A stretch of DNA of 64,000 bases from Luscinia megarhynchos (Eukaryota > Chordata > Aves > Passeriformes > Turdidae), in assembly GCA_034336665.1 (NCBI GenBank), contig JAPFBE010000002.1, positions 33,459,406-33,523,405 of the forward strand, written 5' to 3'. The notes under the pieces were generated by a model that made no database searches, was not told where the DNA came from, and worked only from the letters and a program-made list of their open reading frames with translations. Position 1 is the first letter of the stretch. Each line of letters starts with the position of its first letter. Below are positions 24,345 to 37,664 of this stretch, in pieces. The position numbers and the translations under genes are program-made.

Positions 24345-24518
24345 CCTTCCTTCCTTCCTTCCTTCCTTCCTTCCTTCCTTCCTTCCTTCCTTCCTTCCTT
24401 CCTTCCTTCCTTCCTTCCTTCCTTCCTTCCTTCCTTCCTTCCTTCCTTCCTTCCTTCCTTCCTTCCTTCCTTCCTTCCTTCCTTCCTTCCTTCCTTCCTT
24501 CCTTCCTTCCTTCCTTCC
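24345..24518 (+). repeat. (TTCC)n / (GGAA)n microsatellite
   Basis: An uninterrupted tetranucleotide tract of about 174 bp, or about 43 units of TTCC on the plus strand, flanked by unique DNA. All the open frames over it (polymers of FLPS or GRKE) are artefacts of the repeat. The tract is a pure polypurine/polypyrimidine mirror repeat, which is known to be able to form triplex DNA. Tandem GGAA is also the core motif bound by ETS-family factors. Confidence 0.99.
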
Positions 24519-25560
24519 AGTGTGAGTGTTTCCACATTATGAATAACTTAATTTCTCCCCTGATTAGTCATCTGTATTTTGAGATGATCCAAGTTGCTTT
24601 ATGAGCTCAATAAATGCATTGTTCATTTTATACTCTGCAAGAAGAACTAGCCGTGATGCCTGCAAGCTCAAATACCTCGAAGGGAGCTTCTTTCATGTTC
24701 CCAGTTAATTAAGAGATCTAGTATATTTGACAAGTTTCACTCATTTGGCAGGAAAACCTTTTATTTTTTGCATGAATTTGAAGTTGTTTCTTAAATAGCT
24801 TACTTATGTGTGTCCCTGAGACATTTTTCCACATTCCTATTTTTTTCAAATGTTTCATACTAACTGTCATTGCTTGACAGCCCTGGATCCTTTACTCTGT
24901 CTCATCCACAAGCACAAATAACTGTCCCTGATGAGAAGAAACCCTATTTTTACTTTCACTGGTTAAAAAAAATCCTAGACAGATCATCCAAAGGTGTATT
25001 TCAATTGTGGAAATTATCATATAATAATAAAGATCTTTAGCAGCAGAGACTCTTAAATTTAGTCACCTTTTATAGGTGAGCAGTAATTTAATTGAAACTA
25101 ATGTTATTTCTGATTTGTCTTCACTGCAGCTTTGACATAACTGCTGCAGCATTGCCATTTTGTCTGAACAGGCCACTAATAAAGCTCAACAAAACAGTGA
25201 CTTAGATAAATTCTCTATTGTGCCAATGTAGTTTGTCTGTTGTTACCCAGTATGTTATTTGGGGAAGAAAAATATATAGATCCTATGCCAACAATGGCAA
25301 AGTTTGCATTGGTAAAGCATTTGTAGAGTTCAAGCAGAAGGGGTTTGGTTAGATGGGCTGCAGTTACCTCTTTGTTCAGCATCCTGTGGCATCTATATGC
25401 TAATTCCATAGCATAATTCCAAGATACCCTTGATGGGACTGCTCACAAATACTGGGCAGCAGCCCTGAGGGAGTCCTCACTGAGACATCTTTGCTGTTTC
25501 AGTGTGTGGATGTGCCTTTTATCACTGGAGTGATGGAAACGTGCATTTCTACAATACACA
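24519..25560. other. Unique non-coding stretch
   Basis: No mobile element or gene is recognised. Sequence complexity is higher than in most of the window at about 24590-24720 and 25120-25210, which makes these candidates for conserved non-coding DNA, but nothing in a single sequence can prove that. Confidence 0.35.
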
Positions 25561-25880
25561 TGCAGGGCCTTATAAAAACTGGATATTATAAACAATTTGT
25601 TTGCTGTCTCGTGGCACTGCAAAAGAGACCCTCAAGCCTATGTCCTTCAAGAGAATCACTCTGAATGCAGGGCCAGTAAGAGAATAATGCTGATCCATCT
25701 CATCTGCATAAAGGTTGCTATATTCAATAATGCTGACCCGTCTCGTTTGCTTAACGGATGTTGCATTCTCAGTGAAAAATGTCACATGTCTGAACTTGCT
25801 TTAATTATATCCACCCTATCCTGCATCTGCTCACTCTGGGTCAGTGCTGCAGTGTCAGTCCAAATACGGGGAGCTGGAGG
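25561..25880. promoter_or_regulatory. Possible conserved non-coding element with a duplicated 29-mer
   Basis: A complex stretch that is neither simple repeat nor a recognisable mobile element. Inside it, 25683-25711 and 25726-25754 are a direct duplication of 29 bp with 24 identical positions and a 43-bp period. Four of the five differences are transitions. Both copies carry AATAATGCTGA at the start and TCTC(A/G)T(C/T)TGC later, which resembles a homeodomain/POU-type half-site. The overlapping 110-codon plus and 71-codon minus frames have no domain. The regulatory role is inference only. Confidence 0.3.
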
Positions 25881-27237
25881 AGAAGGAACATATGTGCAAG
25901 CAGGATTCTCAAAATTCAGGTATATTTAACAAAATCAAGACTCCACAATAACCCTGAAGATGCTTTCTTTCTTGTTGGCTTAATTTAGATAAGATCAATC
26001 TTATAACCAGCACTTTGCTGGGGAGCTATTTCTATTTTACTCTCTGTGGCAAAGCATTTATTCTGCTTTGCACGTTTGTGCAGTCCTGAGGCATTCATTC
26101 CTCCAGTTCTGCAACATTCATTCCCCCAAAATCCACATGCTGGAAACATGAAAAAAGGAGATTATTTTATTATGTCAAGGTACTGTTAAAATTCTAGGGA
26201 TTTTTTTTTCTTCTTTTTAATTTTTTTAATCAACAGATAGGTAATACATTTTTGGGATTGTTCTGTAATCCTCTAATAGCATTGCTTTGTTTTATTTATA
26301 ATTGCTGAAGTATCTCTTCAGTCAGTTTAACATTATGAGTTGCAACATTGCTTCAGAAATCTTTTAGTATTTGTTGACTTTTTTTGAGCAATCACCATTG
26401 TAAAGATAAATTAATTTAATAGTGGCTGAGTTTATTGTGAATTGCTGAAAGAGATGCTCAGAACAATATCCACGTTAATTTTCACATTGTTACCTTCCCC
26501 TGAGTGTTAGTAAGATCTAAATTTACATCATTAAATAGTTCTCCACGCCCCATATTAATAAGCAATTCTAGAATTCTTTTCCATCTGAGAAATATTGCAT
26601 CATTATGAATGTAACAATTTCACATTCAAGTCCTTCATAAAGTACTTCACTTCATAAAACACTAGTGTTTTGCTTCATAAGGCATTTCTTCACAGTCCAC
26701 ATGAAAGCAGTCTACGTTTGTCTACATTATGAGCTGAGGGACACCTTGAAAAAGTTTTATGATTTTTCAAGGCACATCACATGAATACTTTCTGTACCAT
26801 TGTTCAGGCACTGTCTCATCTACTCAAAAAATACAGCACTATATTTTGCTGCTGAAAAATCAGTAAATTAAGGTTAGGCAAAATTAAATATTTTAATTTG
26901 CTCTGTTTGAATTTTAAACTGTACTGAAAGTTGTAAAAATAATTATTTCAATGGTACTGTTAACATTCTCTAAAAGTGCAAAATCAGTTAAGTTTAAGTA
27001 ACCTGACTGAACTACTAGGATGCTTTAAATGTCATGACCAGACTTAAAAGGCTAATTAAGGTTAAAACACCCTCATCTATCTGTGCACTTCCTTTATGAC
27101 TTATGTGAACCATATACCTTGTATTGTCTCATATTCTTTTAACAAGTGCTTATTAAGTTTTGCTGCTGGATGTTTTTTGCTAAGAGATCTGTAAGAATAC
27201 ATACAGCAGAGGGTATTGTAGAGCACAAGACCTAAGC
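25881..27237. other. AT-rich non-coding stretch
   Basis: Strongly AT-rich unique DNA with T-rich runs near 26200-26225. No gene, RNA gene or mobile element is recognised. Confidence 0.45.
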
Positions 27238-27745
27238 ATGTTTTCTCTCAAACATTCTGAGTGTTGCTATGGGAAATGTGTGGTTGGAGGAGAAGGTCCC
27301 ACAGAGGTGGGGCACTGCTGTGCTGAGCCAGCTTCCTGCTCCACCTTGAGACTTGTGCTCAGCCTCCCCAGCTCACTCCCCAGAGAAGGGCTGCCTCTGC
27401 TTTCATGGAAAAAAATGTGCAAAAGTTCAATTTACTTGAGAAAAAATACACCAGGTTAATGACAAAAGGAAATGGATTTGTCCCCCTGCATCTCTCATGG
27501 ACAGAGATCGGGACCTCTCACTCCATCTTCTCCTCTCTTCTCATCTCCTGTCCTCTTTTCTGTTCTCTTTGTCTTGTAACCCCAGCTCTAGACCACCCAC
27601 AGGGCAGAACCAACACGGGATCCAGGGACTGGTGATATGCCTTGTTTTCTTCCCTTGCTTTGCCTGGAAAAATAGTCAAAACCTGGCTATCCTCTTCTAT
27701 CCCATAATCCATATTGAAATTTGCTGTGGGAGGAGGAAGCTTATG
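27238..27745 (+). mobile_element. LTR-like GC-richer block, uncertain
   Basis: The block is GC-richer than its surroundings. It has a CT-rich run (about 27505-27570) followed by GACCACCCACAGGGCAGAAC and CGGGATCCAGGGACTGG, the general texture of the R/U5 region of bird ERV LTRs. However, I see no TG/CA ends, no AATAAA at the right place and no target duplication. It may be a truncated LTR or an unrelated repeat. The overlapping frames of 73-116 codons have no domain. Confidence 0.3.
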
Positions 27746-28057
27746 GAAGTGCTTTGGCTTGTGAACCAGCACCTTTTAGGAGCTTGTGGTTGGACTTGTG
27801 AAGTGTACTCTACAAAATTAAGGTCTTGTTATCCTCCATTCTTGTAGAAGTGTATTTAAGGATTTAAGGGAATAATGTTAGCCAATACTTTTTGAGTCTA
27901 AATATTGAGCTGGTTTCTGGAGTTACAGAATGCCATGCAATAAAACATAAGAGCTGCCTGACACATGTCCAACGTCTTTGCTCAGCCTGACAAGAATTTA
28001 TAACAAACATTGCACCCCCTATCCCTGAGTCATGACAGGTATCAAGTCAGTCTGCAT
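27746..28057. other. Spacer before CR1 copy
   Basis: AT-rich sequence with nothing recognised. Confidence 0.4.
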
Positions 28058-28418
28058 ATCATAGAATGTCTTGGGTTGAAAAGGAACTTAAAGATCATCT
28101 ATTCCAAATCCCTCTGCTTCAGGCAAGAGCACCTTCCACTAGATCAGGTTCATCAGAGCTCCATCCAACCTTCCACCAACAGTTCCAGGAATAAGGCATC
28201 CACAACTTCTCTGGGCAACCTGATGCAGTGGCTCACCACTCTCACAGTAAAGGATTTCTTCCTAATAGCTTACTTAACCCAACTTTCTCTCTGTTGGAAA
28301 TTATCCCCCCTTGTCCTGTCACCACATGCTCTTGGAAAAAAACCCTCTCCATTTTTCTTCTAGGCTTCTTTATATAATGGAATGCTGCAATTATGTCACC
28401 CCAAAGCCTTACATTGAA
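28058..28418 (-). mobile_element. CR1 LINE 3' fragment
   Basis: Opens ATCATAGAATGTCTTGGGTT, the reversed CR1 3' terminus. It then follows the CR1 order through AAAGATCATCTATTCCAAAT, CTAGATCAGGTTCATCAGAG, GGCATCCACAACTTCTCTGG, GCAACCTGATGCAGTGGCTC, TTTCTTCCTAATAGCTTACT, CCCTTGTCCTGTCACCACAT and AATGCTGCAATTATGTCACC, and stops near ACATTGAA. It is 5'-truncated, as most CR1 copies are, and lies on the minus strand. It is a well-preserved, moderately diverged copy. Plus-strand frames here are antisense and meaningless. Confidence 0.95.
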
Positions 28419-31400
28419 TACACTGTGGTGGGCAAGAGCAGAGAAAGGTAGTTTATGCTGGTGTTTCACTGAAAGATGTATTAGCAGACTGTAGAGCATC
28501 TTTCATCTAATTTTTTTTTCTTTTTAATAAAAAAGGTTTCCAGGTTTGGGATGGAAATGGAAAAGAGAAGAAGGCAAATTTGTCCCAAATTGATGCATTC
28601 AAACTTCTTCCACATGACCCAGAAGGAGTAGTATGGCAACAGCAACTTGCTTCCTGTAAAGCTTTTAAATGAAAAGTTTTTTAATGAGGCCAGGATTTGT
28701 TCTTGTATGAGTGAGTTTTCCCAGTATTTTCAATGTGAACAGGATTTGAGTCATTTCCTCACTAAGTGGCAATGAGGAAAATTAAGTGAATAGGTCTCAT
28801 GATCTCCTATTTTCCAGTATCTGAGTACCTAATTGATTTAGATTCTGAATACATAATTGTAAGCTTGTGGCACATAGAAGGGTGTATAAATCTGCTCATC
28901 TGAAATGACCTAAAGTCAACGTGAGCAGTGTTGTCTGAATTCTTAAGGCCAGCTGTGCTCTGCAGTTATTAATGGCCATGTTCCTTAGCTTCCAGTGTTG
29001 GACTAATTGTTTGTCAGATGTTAATTCAGATACTAGCAGATGTGGGAAGATCAAGAAGGACAACTTCAGGAAATACATTGTTTGTTTTATGCTCTTACAT
29101 GAGTGTGTCTTCTTACATTTCAGCTGTTCTGACCTTTTTTGTACAGGTACAGCTCAGTCAGTATAAATTAGTTAGGACTGCTGTCAGTGATTTCTGTGTT
29201 TTACTGTGCTGTGATGTATCCCATACCACATTGCACCCCTCTCTTCCTGGTGTGGCATGAACAGTTCCATAATATGGGCACAATTCAAGAACACATTCCT
29301 GTTAAGGATGAGTGCCCCACAAAGAGTGGTTAATTATATCAATTTATATTGCCTTTTGGAAGGGAATTGTAGCTACTCAGCATTTTTTTTTTTAAATGAG
29401 GACTTTATAGGAAAATACATCTCAATATAATCATTTAACTGAAGTTACTGTGTCTTGCAACTTTGGGTCTTGGCACATTAGTGTCGTTTTTGTAACAGAT
29501 GGTTCCTCCCTGAGGACCTAAAACTCAGAGGTTTTGAACAGCACTGGCAGAATATTTTATGGCATTAGGGAGTATCAATTAAAACATGCAGGGTAAAAAA
29601 AAAGCTGGCTATATGTTATCACTGTTTAGAAGACACAATCTCAGAGAAAGTTTATGAAGCAATAAATCTTGCTTACCAAGAAACACAGCCACATGTAGAA
29701 AACCCAATAATGATGAATTTTGTTCTGTTTTAGCCTCAAGGAAAAAATATTTTTTCATAAGTCTTATTATGTTTCCATGTTCCCCACTATGCACACAGAA
29801 ACTAAAATAATATTCTCACTCTGTCTGTTTTTCTCACTTAGAGTGAAAAGTATCACTTTTCTGGATATCTGGAAAGCATTTCCACACTCTGGTGATTGAG
29901 GATTAATTATGCCCCATGAAGTTATGATTGCAAATATGAATGCTGAGTGTCATGTGTGTGAATTTAGCTAGCAAGTTCTTCTCTGAATAGGATCATGTAT
30001 GGTTTCCTTTGTTTTTCCATTTGTTCACAAAAGAAAAAAAAAGGTTGTATTTTTTTCACTTATTCAGTTTATGATTTCTCTGCCTAGACAGATCAGTCTG
30101 CTTCATACGTCACAAAAAAAATCTGAACAGAGCATAACATAATCCATGGTATAAATTTTAGATCAGTGATGCTGGAGAGCTTTCGTTTAAATAAAAAAAT
30201 AATTAATATTGATGTACACGAGATGAAAGGTTTTGATCTGACAGTATCAAAGAAGCCTTAGATTTCCAGCAAAGCCCTAGAGGCTCATAATAAAAGATAC
30301 TGCTTTTTTTTCCTCCTCTCTTGAAATAGGCATATTCTTCATACTAATAATATTTTTAAATGTTCAATAAATAGATCAACAGCTGCTAGTACACAGAGTC
30401 TTATGAAATAGGCTGGACTGGCACAGTTTTAAAAGGTTAGACTGTATCTTTTAAGTGGCTAGTAAGAAACTTCAGTAGTCCTCTTTTTTTTACTGGGTTT
30501 TCTGTCTGATGTCAAAAAAAAAGTCTTGGGAGACTCTTTAGCAGTAAATTTAGAGAGTCATTAAACTTCATTCTGTTCTCTTAAAGAGGGAAGAAACAGA
30601 TCTGAATTAATTTTGACCTCAGGCAACCTTTCCAAAACTCAGGGTGCTTAGGAACAGTGAGGAACCTAATGAAGAGAAATGCATTATAGATCACAAAGTG
30701 ATTTTTTCCCCAAAATTTTCCTAAGTCTAGCTACCTGTTCAACTTCAAAGACTTCCTGTCTTTGAGACAAGGAACCAGGAATTTATAATTGAAACTTAGG
30801 GACTAGTTTTTTTGTCTCCAGGAATCTTGGAGAAATGGAAATTGGCAGTGGTTCTGAAGGTCTAGCTGCAAGATTTAATTTCTTGAAAAAAAATAACAGA
30901 CAGTGCTTAAAATGAGGAAATATCCTAGCATGGAAATGAAGGTACCAAAATAATGGTATCCTACTGGTCCCAGGGTGAAGACAACACACAGTCCAAAGGT
31001 GGTCCAGGAACCTTGTAGTTGTACAGTCTTGTACAACTTGGCTTGTTCTGGCCCTATCTGGTTATTGTGGACTGATAAATGTCAAAGAAAGAAATTTGAT
31101 CATATCTGTGTATTGATTATAGCTGTTCACAAAATTATGCCAAAAAACCAAAAAAAAAAGGTATATTCATTCAGGGGGAAGCAGTCTCAGAAATCAATGG
31201 CTTTGTTCCTGCATTTGAAAAAAATAATGGTAAAATTGTTGCTCTTTGAGCAGGCAAGATATCAGCCACTTAATATGTTTCTTTCTTTGCTTGTATGTTT
31301 CTTAAACATTAGTATGGGTAAAGATGACAAAGATTTTTGCTTCATTAGAATTACTCACTTTTCCTCCAGCTCTCAGACCTCAGATCACGATACCAAAAAT

Positions 31401-34400
31401 CCCACCAATGCAATCCTCTTCCACATTTGCTAACAAGGGATCACATCCTTTCTGGGAGGAAAAATCATGGTGTTTTTAAATGCTTTCATGGTGTTTTTAA
31501 AGGCTGCTGAGCTGAACAATGAATGATGTGCAACCTTACATAGAAAGGCAATAGGGAAAAAGAAAAACCTTTTCCTTCCACATGAATTTCAAAACTCTGC
31601 AAAGACTGGTTCAGAGACTGGAATAGGTGGCAGAGGGACTTATGTGCCTTTCATTAGCGTTCCTGATGGTTAGATAGCAGAGGAGATTACGTTCAGGGCT
31701 CTAGAACTCCTGGCTCAAAGGCACTAGATTGAGCTGGGATTAATGACTAGCAGCTGTTAGAACACGTTATTACCCCATCTTAACAGTGCCTTCTGAAAGG
31801 TCCAGAGAATCTTCACTCAATTACTGCATATTTACTTGACATTCCTCTGTTTTAAAATGGCCTTTACTTAAGCCAATTTATGCCTTACTGAATTCTTGCT
31901 GGAGGCTCCCTGGAAGGGATTAGTTGATACTTGCAAGTTTCAACCATTTGAGCTGTAAGAATTCATTTTTATGTAACTCAATATACAGTCATAGTTGCAT
32001 TGGTTTGGGATTGGCTTTCCCTCCCCCCAATTCATTAATTTTTAATATTAATTGACTTTCTTTTGAGATTTACAAAAGTCAAATTCTTACAACTGATGGA
32101 TATTATATATCAATATACAGACTTAAAATGAGGTGCTTAGAGACCAAGGTTTAGAGTGCAAAATTAGAATTTTTATTGCAGATAACATTAATGTTCTGAC
32201 TTTGTCACTACATGTTAATGCAAAAACAGATATTTTCTTCCAGAAGCTGGTGTACTTCTTCTAGTCACAATATTCATTGAGAATTCAAGTTATCATGCAA
32301 ATATAACCCTTAATTTATTGTCTCTCTTTAACCACATGTAGAAGCTCTCTACATTTACAGTTTTTAAATGTTCATCAATTATTCACTGGCTAGATACAAA
32401 GAGCAGGTAGCTAGGAGGAACTAGACTAAAATGAGTATGCTCAGCATCTCCAGTACAGGCATCTGATAAGTCTGTACTGTCCAGATAATTATTATTGATG
32501 TGGACAAGTGTCAGATCCTTCATGGTCCTTGGAACAGGCTTGCTCTTGATCATTCTGAGTTCTCATTTTTTGACTCATTGGTTCTTTTCAGCATTTCAGT
32601 TCTTTTCATGGCACTGTTTTCCTCTGGTTCCCCAAGTTGATACTACCATTTCAAAAACTTCACTTTTGTCTTTGTTTCCTTTTTTCTCAAGAAGAAAGTT
32701 TTGGCTTTAGCCTGTATCCTCTCACAGCTCAAGAATTTTTCAGTCAAGTTGAGCCAAGGGTACAAAAAAAAATGGCCTTACAAAACTGGGCCATGGGCTA
32801 CAGACAACTGAACCCCTGTGCCACAGATTGCAGTATGTGCAGACACAGATCTGTTGGAAAAGGTATGGTGTAAGACCAAGTGCACACACTCCTGAAATAA
32901 TTTAATGTCAATTATGTCAGGGGTAGAGATTTCTCTTTAGCTACATACCTTGGATTTTCCTTTATGCAATGAAGCCTTGAATCAATCTATAGATGCTTAA
33001 ATGCAGTACATACCGAGAGCAAAGATATTAGAATCATTAACATGTTCAGGATGAACAGTTTGCTTAGCAAGGAGTTACATTTTCCTTTAATGTTTTGGAG
33101 GTTGTAGTTTTTTAGCATAGTGGCTGTCCAATACTTTAATATTCTTTACAAGTGGTATCTGAATCATCAAAAATATATTTAATAAATTAATGCAATGCTA
33201 TTATAGGGCTATTGATGCAAAATTATTTAATGTCTATGCATAGAATTGCATGTCTAGTTCTGCTGAAAAAACATTTTATGAAAGAGGGTTTAAGGTAACA
33301 CTTTCAGAAACCATAACTCCTTAATGTTTAGGCTCAGTTGCTTGTACATCACCTTGAAAAGTCTTTTAACACCTGTTTGAAGTATTTCTGAAGGGCTTTT
33401 CTTTCCATCATAGCTGGACACTACATGCATAGATAGCAGTTAATTTTGCTAGATTATTATGAGAATTTAGATTATGCAATACTGCTCCCATACCTACTTT
33501 TCTATTACCTGAAACATTACATTGAAATCTAGCTTTCTTCCAAGATCTGAGAGAAAAAGATCATCAGCTCTGTGAATAACCCTACTCTATCCTGTCCATA
33601 TGAAAAAAATATTTACAAAAATAATTATTTTGGGATCTGAGGCTATTACCTTTGTGATATATTCAACATTGAAAATCCCATGGGTAACCTAAAGTCTGTT
33701 TACATGGAATTTGTCACTCTAATTATTTTTATTACTGAATTCAGACTGCCCCAGGACCTTAGCAAGACTTTTTACTTTTCTTGGAAGTAAACTCCTAGTT
33801 AAATAGTCTCCCTTCTCATAATTTGCATGTCCTGATTGAAATAAGATGTTCTTTCATCATCCTCAGGAGAAAGAGGCAGCATTTGTGACTACATGCTAAA
33901 AAATACAAGTGAGAAAGCATTCAGTTCACGGCTTGAAAATAGAAATAACAGTTTTTTTGTTCTATGCTCTACTCCCATTTTGACATAAAACCAGCATAAT
34001 TCTTGAATAACAGCAACAAGACAAAGTAATTAGAGCTGAATTCATCTTTTCTGTCAGTGCTCCATGTTCTCATATTTTGAACAGACAACCTCCATTAAAC
34101 TGCTGAAACATACTTCGCAGACAGTTTTGTGGAGAGAAAATATAAATATTTTGATAGTGATTTGGCAAGAGTTTTAACATTAGACCAATCAATTTTGCAG
34201 TGTAAATGGGTGCAGGATAAGCTGTGACTGCTGATTGCTTCAGGAAAAGAGCATGATATATTTTTATTATATGTGTAACTTCAGATTATTCCTGTTTTCC
34301 CAGCTGCTTCTGGATGGGACTGAAGAAAACACCTTTCTGCAGCTGTTTCAATGCACAATATACTCAGAAGGCTCTGCTAAGACGATCTCTCAGTGACTCC

Positions 34401-37400
34401 TCTTCCCTTATATCCCTAAAAGTTTCCAGAATGTAAAGATATTTGCCAAATTCTTACATGATTGACATTTACATTTTCCTTGAAATTGCACAGATTATTA
34501 TTATTTATTTCTTAGGGAAAACCTGAGTGTCACATTATAAGAAGATGCTTCTAGTGCATGCAAGAAAGTGTGTTGCAGATAGTGGCATATTTTAGTAAAC
34601 AGGGAAAGGACTGTTCTGCTGGGAAAAAGATAAAATAGAAAATATGTATGACAAATTCAGTTCACTGTGCTGTGATTTTAACACTGACATATTCTAGGGA
34701 CCTTGGGATCAATAATGTTCATAATCTGATTTCCCAGAATAATTTTTCCCATATGCAAACATCACCAAATCAGCTGTCATTTACAATTCAGCACTTTTGC
34801 ATAATGCCTGAGAAGCTGAGCAATAACTTGAAAAACTCCCTTTCTCGTAATTTTTGACCTTGAGAATTGATATGAGAGATCCTGGCATGTTGGATCTTTG
34901 TGTTGAGCTCTCCTTTAGTAACACAACTGATCTCTGTTCAAAGGCAAAAGTATTATTGCATTGGAACAGCATCAGCCCAAGAGCAAATCTTGTTCTGGGA
35001 GGCATCACAAAATCTGGATAATGAGAGAGAAAAAAAAATTCTGAGAGGAACACAGGTTGATTAAAACACCTATCAACCTAAGTTTGGGCATCTTTCTCTG
35101 CCAAGAATGACTGCACTTTATTACCTCAAAAACGTTATGATTTTCTTCTTCAGGGTAATAACTGCATTTCAGACAAGCACAATGGTAATCTTGATCTAAG
35201 TTTAAACAGTGTAGTAATACAAAATTACATTAATATGTTGGCTAAAATAAACCTTAGACATGTGTAGACACTCTAACCTCTCCTTTGGTTTGATATCATT
35301 ATTTGCCTTTTAAAGATCTTCTCATATTTCTGTGAAAATGAGAATTTTCCAGTCTCTTAAAGATTTTTTTTTTCTTTTTCCCCTCCTTATCAGGGATATC
35401 CCATCCAGGAATCTGTCCAGAGTTCAAGTTCTGGATAGACTTTTTATTTAGAACAAACTTGGATTTCAGAACAATAGCATTTTTTCCAAGATGAAGCAAT
35501 GCTTTGTGAAGATTGTTTCTCTAAGCAAAAGTCAAGTGCCATCTACTCTGGTACAGTGTATGGAACCTGCTTAACTTCTTATTCTAACATTGCTGATTTT
35601 GTCTTGTTTTCCTCTATCTGTTCCTGAGTCTTCTGCTTTTTAGAAAATCATTCTAAGATTTCTAAAACTTAGAAGTTGCATTTAAAAAACTCAAAATTCA
35701 AACACACGCACACATGAAAACCATAAGACTTGAGATATAAAAAGTTGCTGGTTTGTTGTTCTGGTTTTGTTTTTGTCTTGGGACAGACATGTAGTAATTA
35801 AAACACAAATACCATCATGGATAAAGAAGACTGAGGGACAAATGCTCTTTTTTTTTTATTATTCAATGTCAAATATAGAAACATTGCCCTGTCAAAAGCA
35901 ACCAAGAGGGAAAACACTCTTCATTTGGTAAAGACTTGAGGTACTGTTAAGGCATTCAGCAATGTCTTGAAGCACAAAATACAAGGTACTGTAACAAGCA
36001 TTGGGTGCACTGTTGTCAGGCATCCTGCCTTCAAGATAATAAGTCACTATGACATACAATTGTTACCTTGGTCTGACTTCAGGCTACAGAAGAGTGCATT
36101 TTGTGTGACAGTGGGAGATATCATTGAGGCATCCAAGAGGAAAATAAATTTTTTCTTACTAGTGTTTTAATTTGAAAATTAAACCCAAGACAATAGAACT
36201 AGGCTGAGGCTTAGCTTTTCAAAGTGATGCCTTTTTAAAGGAAAAATACAGTTTCTCTTTAGAATATCTGCCTATGTGAATCCTCATCAGAGACCAGTGA
36301 AATTTTGGATACTGTAATCAGTCATTTGCTTTGAGGTAGAATGTACATTCTGTCTGTCTGCTCTTTCCCACCCAAGAACCATAGATCAGAGAATAATCAC
36401 TACTGCTAAACAGTTCCTTTTCTTTTGCTTCTGGCAACATGAGAAGCAACCCAAAGTACATTAAATTACAAAGCCTAGGAATTATATGTACTTTTTCTCA
36501 TTGTTTTTTTCATTTGGTACTTTGATTTCTCTCTAGTCCATTGGGGGGTGGATTGTTCTTCCTCCTTTTACAGCCCCTCTGTGACAAAGGTACATATACA
36601 ATTATTTTTCTCTGGGTAACTAAAGTTGAAAAATAATACAGCAATACTCTTGTTGTTATCAAATCATGGTTGGTAGACTGCATCTTATTTCAGAAGATAA
36701 ATAAGTAAGCAATTAAAGCAATTACAGAGCCCTCATAAAATTATTTTCACTGGTTGAGCATACCTGCAAAAGCAGACTCTATACAGTCTTATTTCAACAA
36801 CTGATTAGTAACTGATTAATTCAGAAAAACTTGTCACAGCTCTTGGGTGATTTAGTCACTTGTCAATTGTTTTCCTCAGCTGTTTTCATAGGAACAGCAT
36901 TAATAAATCTGATATTACTCTGTTTCAGTCAATGGAATTAATAGAAGCTTATTCTATGCTCACAGGTGGCTAAAGCCACAGGAAAATTGCTTCATTCCAT
37001 CTTTCAACTGAGAACAGAACTTCAGAACTTATCTTTGTTCATTGGTCAAACTGAGCCTCGGGTTATTTGGACATTTGTTTCACAGATTTTCTCAACATTG
37101 TTTATTCAAGAAGTCTGTAACCTGTTTACAAGCCCAGCTGGCCAAGGATGAGCCTTGGAATGAGCTCTGCCATCATTATTTTTCTGTCATCATCAGTACA
37201 CAGGTTTCTGAAACTCAGGCCAAATAATTCTTTTTTTCTATCCCAGTTTCTGGTGCTTCAAAGACCTGGTAGTTAGAATTAATATGTGTGAAGAGAATTT
37301 CCTTGGATCACTATTAGGTACCTAGTGACTTCTGCCAGATGCTAAAAATATCTCACAAAAGAGACATAGCAAAAAAGTGCAAAAAACCCCAAAAAACCCC

Positions 37401-37664
37401 AATGTTTAACATAAACACTCAGCGAGAGTAAAATCAGATCAATTTTATCAAGAATTTAACATTGATGTAACTGACTGTGACAATCAGATGAACAGCAAAT
37501 TAGATAGAGAGAAGGTTTTAATTATTCTTCTCATCCCATCTATGATCTCTAAATAAGTCAGAGTTGAATGTTTTCAGAAACAGAAAATTCCATTGCATCT
37601 GTTAAAAACTAGCAAAATCAAAGACCACTCTGAAGGTGACAGAGCACCAGAACTGCAGTTTACT
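28419..37664. other. Long AT-rich non-coding stretch, no recognisable gene or element
   Basis: Over 9 kb of unique-looking AT-rich DNA. It holds scattered A or T runs (for example 29383-29393 and 35365-35373), a 21-bp tandem duplication at 31465-31506 and short AAAAAACCCC repeats at about 37380-37401. The longest frame is 152 codons at 30975-31433 plus, with no domain, no plausible splice context and low-complexity K/N/S content, so I do not call it a gene. No CR1 tail, LTR or RNA gene was recognised. Confidence 0.45.
31465..31506. repeat. 21-bp tandem duplication
   Basis: Two adjacent copies of a 21-bp unit beginning TCATGGTGTTTTTAAA, identical at 19 of 21 positions. A small, fairly recent slippage or replication event. 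Confidence 0.85.

Noticed and set aside
24314..24542. Repetitive frames (polymers of FLPS or GRKE) as proteins
   Set aside because: They are translations of the TTCC microsatellite.
30975..31433. 152-codon plus-strand frame as a gene
   Set aside because: There is no recognisable domain, it contains K-rich low-complexity pieces, and there is no promoter, splice or conservation evidence.
36964..36984. Short hairpin GTGGCTAAAGCCAC as a structural RNA
   Set aside because: A 6-bp stem is expected by chance in a window of this size, and nothing around it extends the fold.
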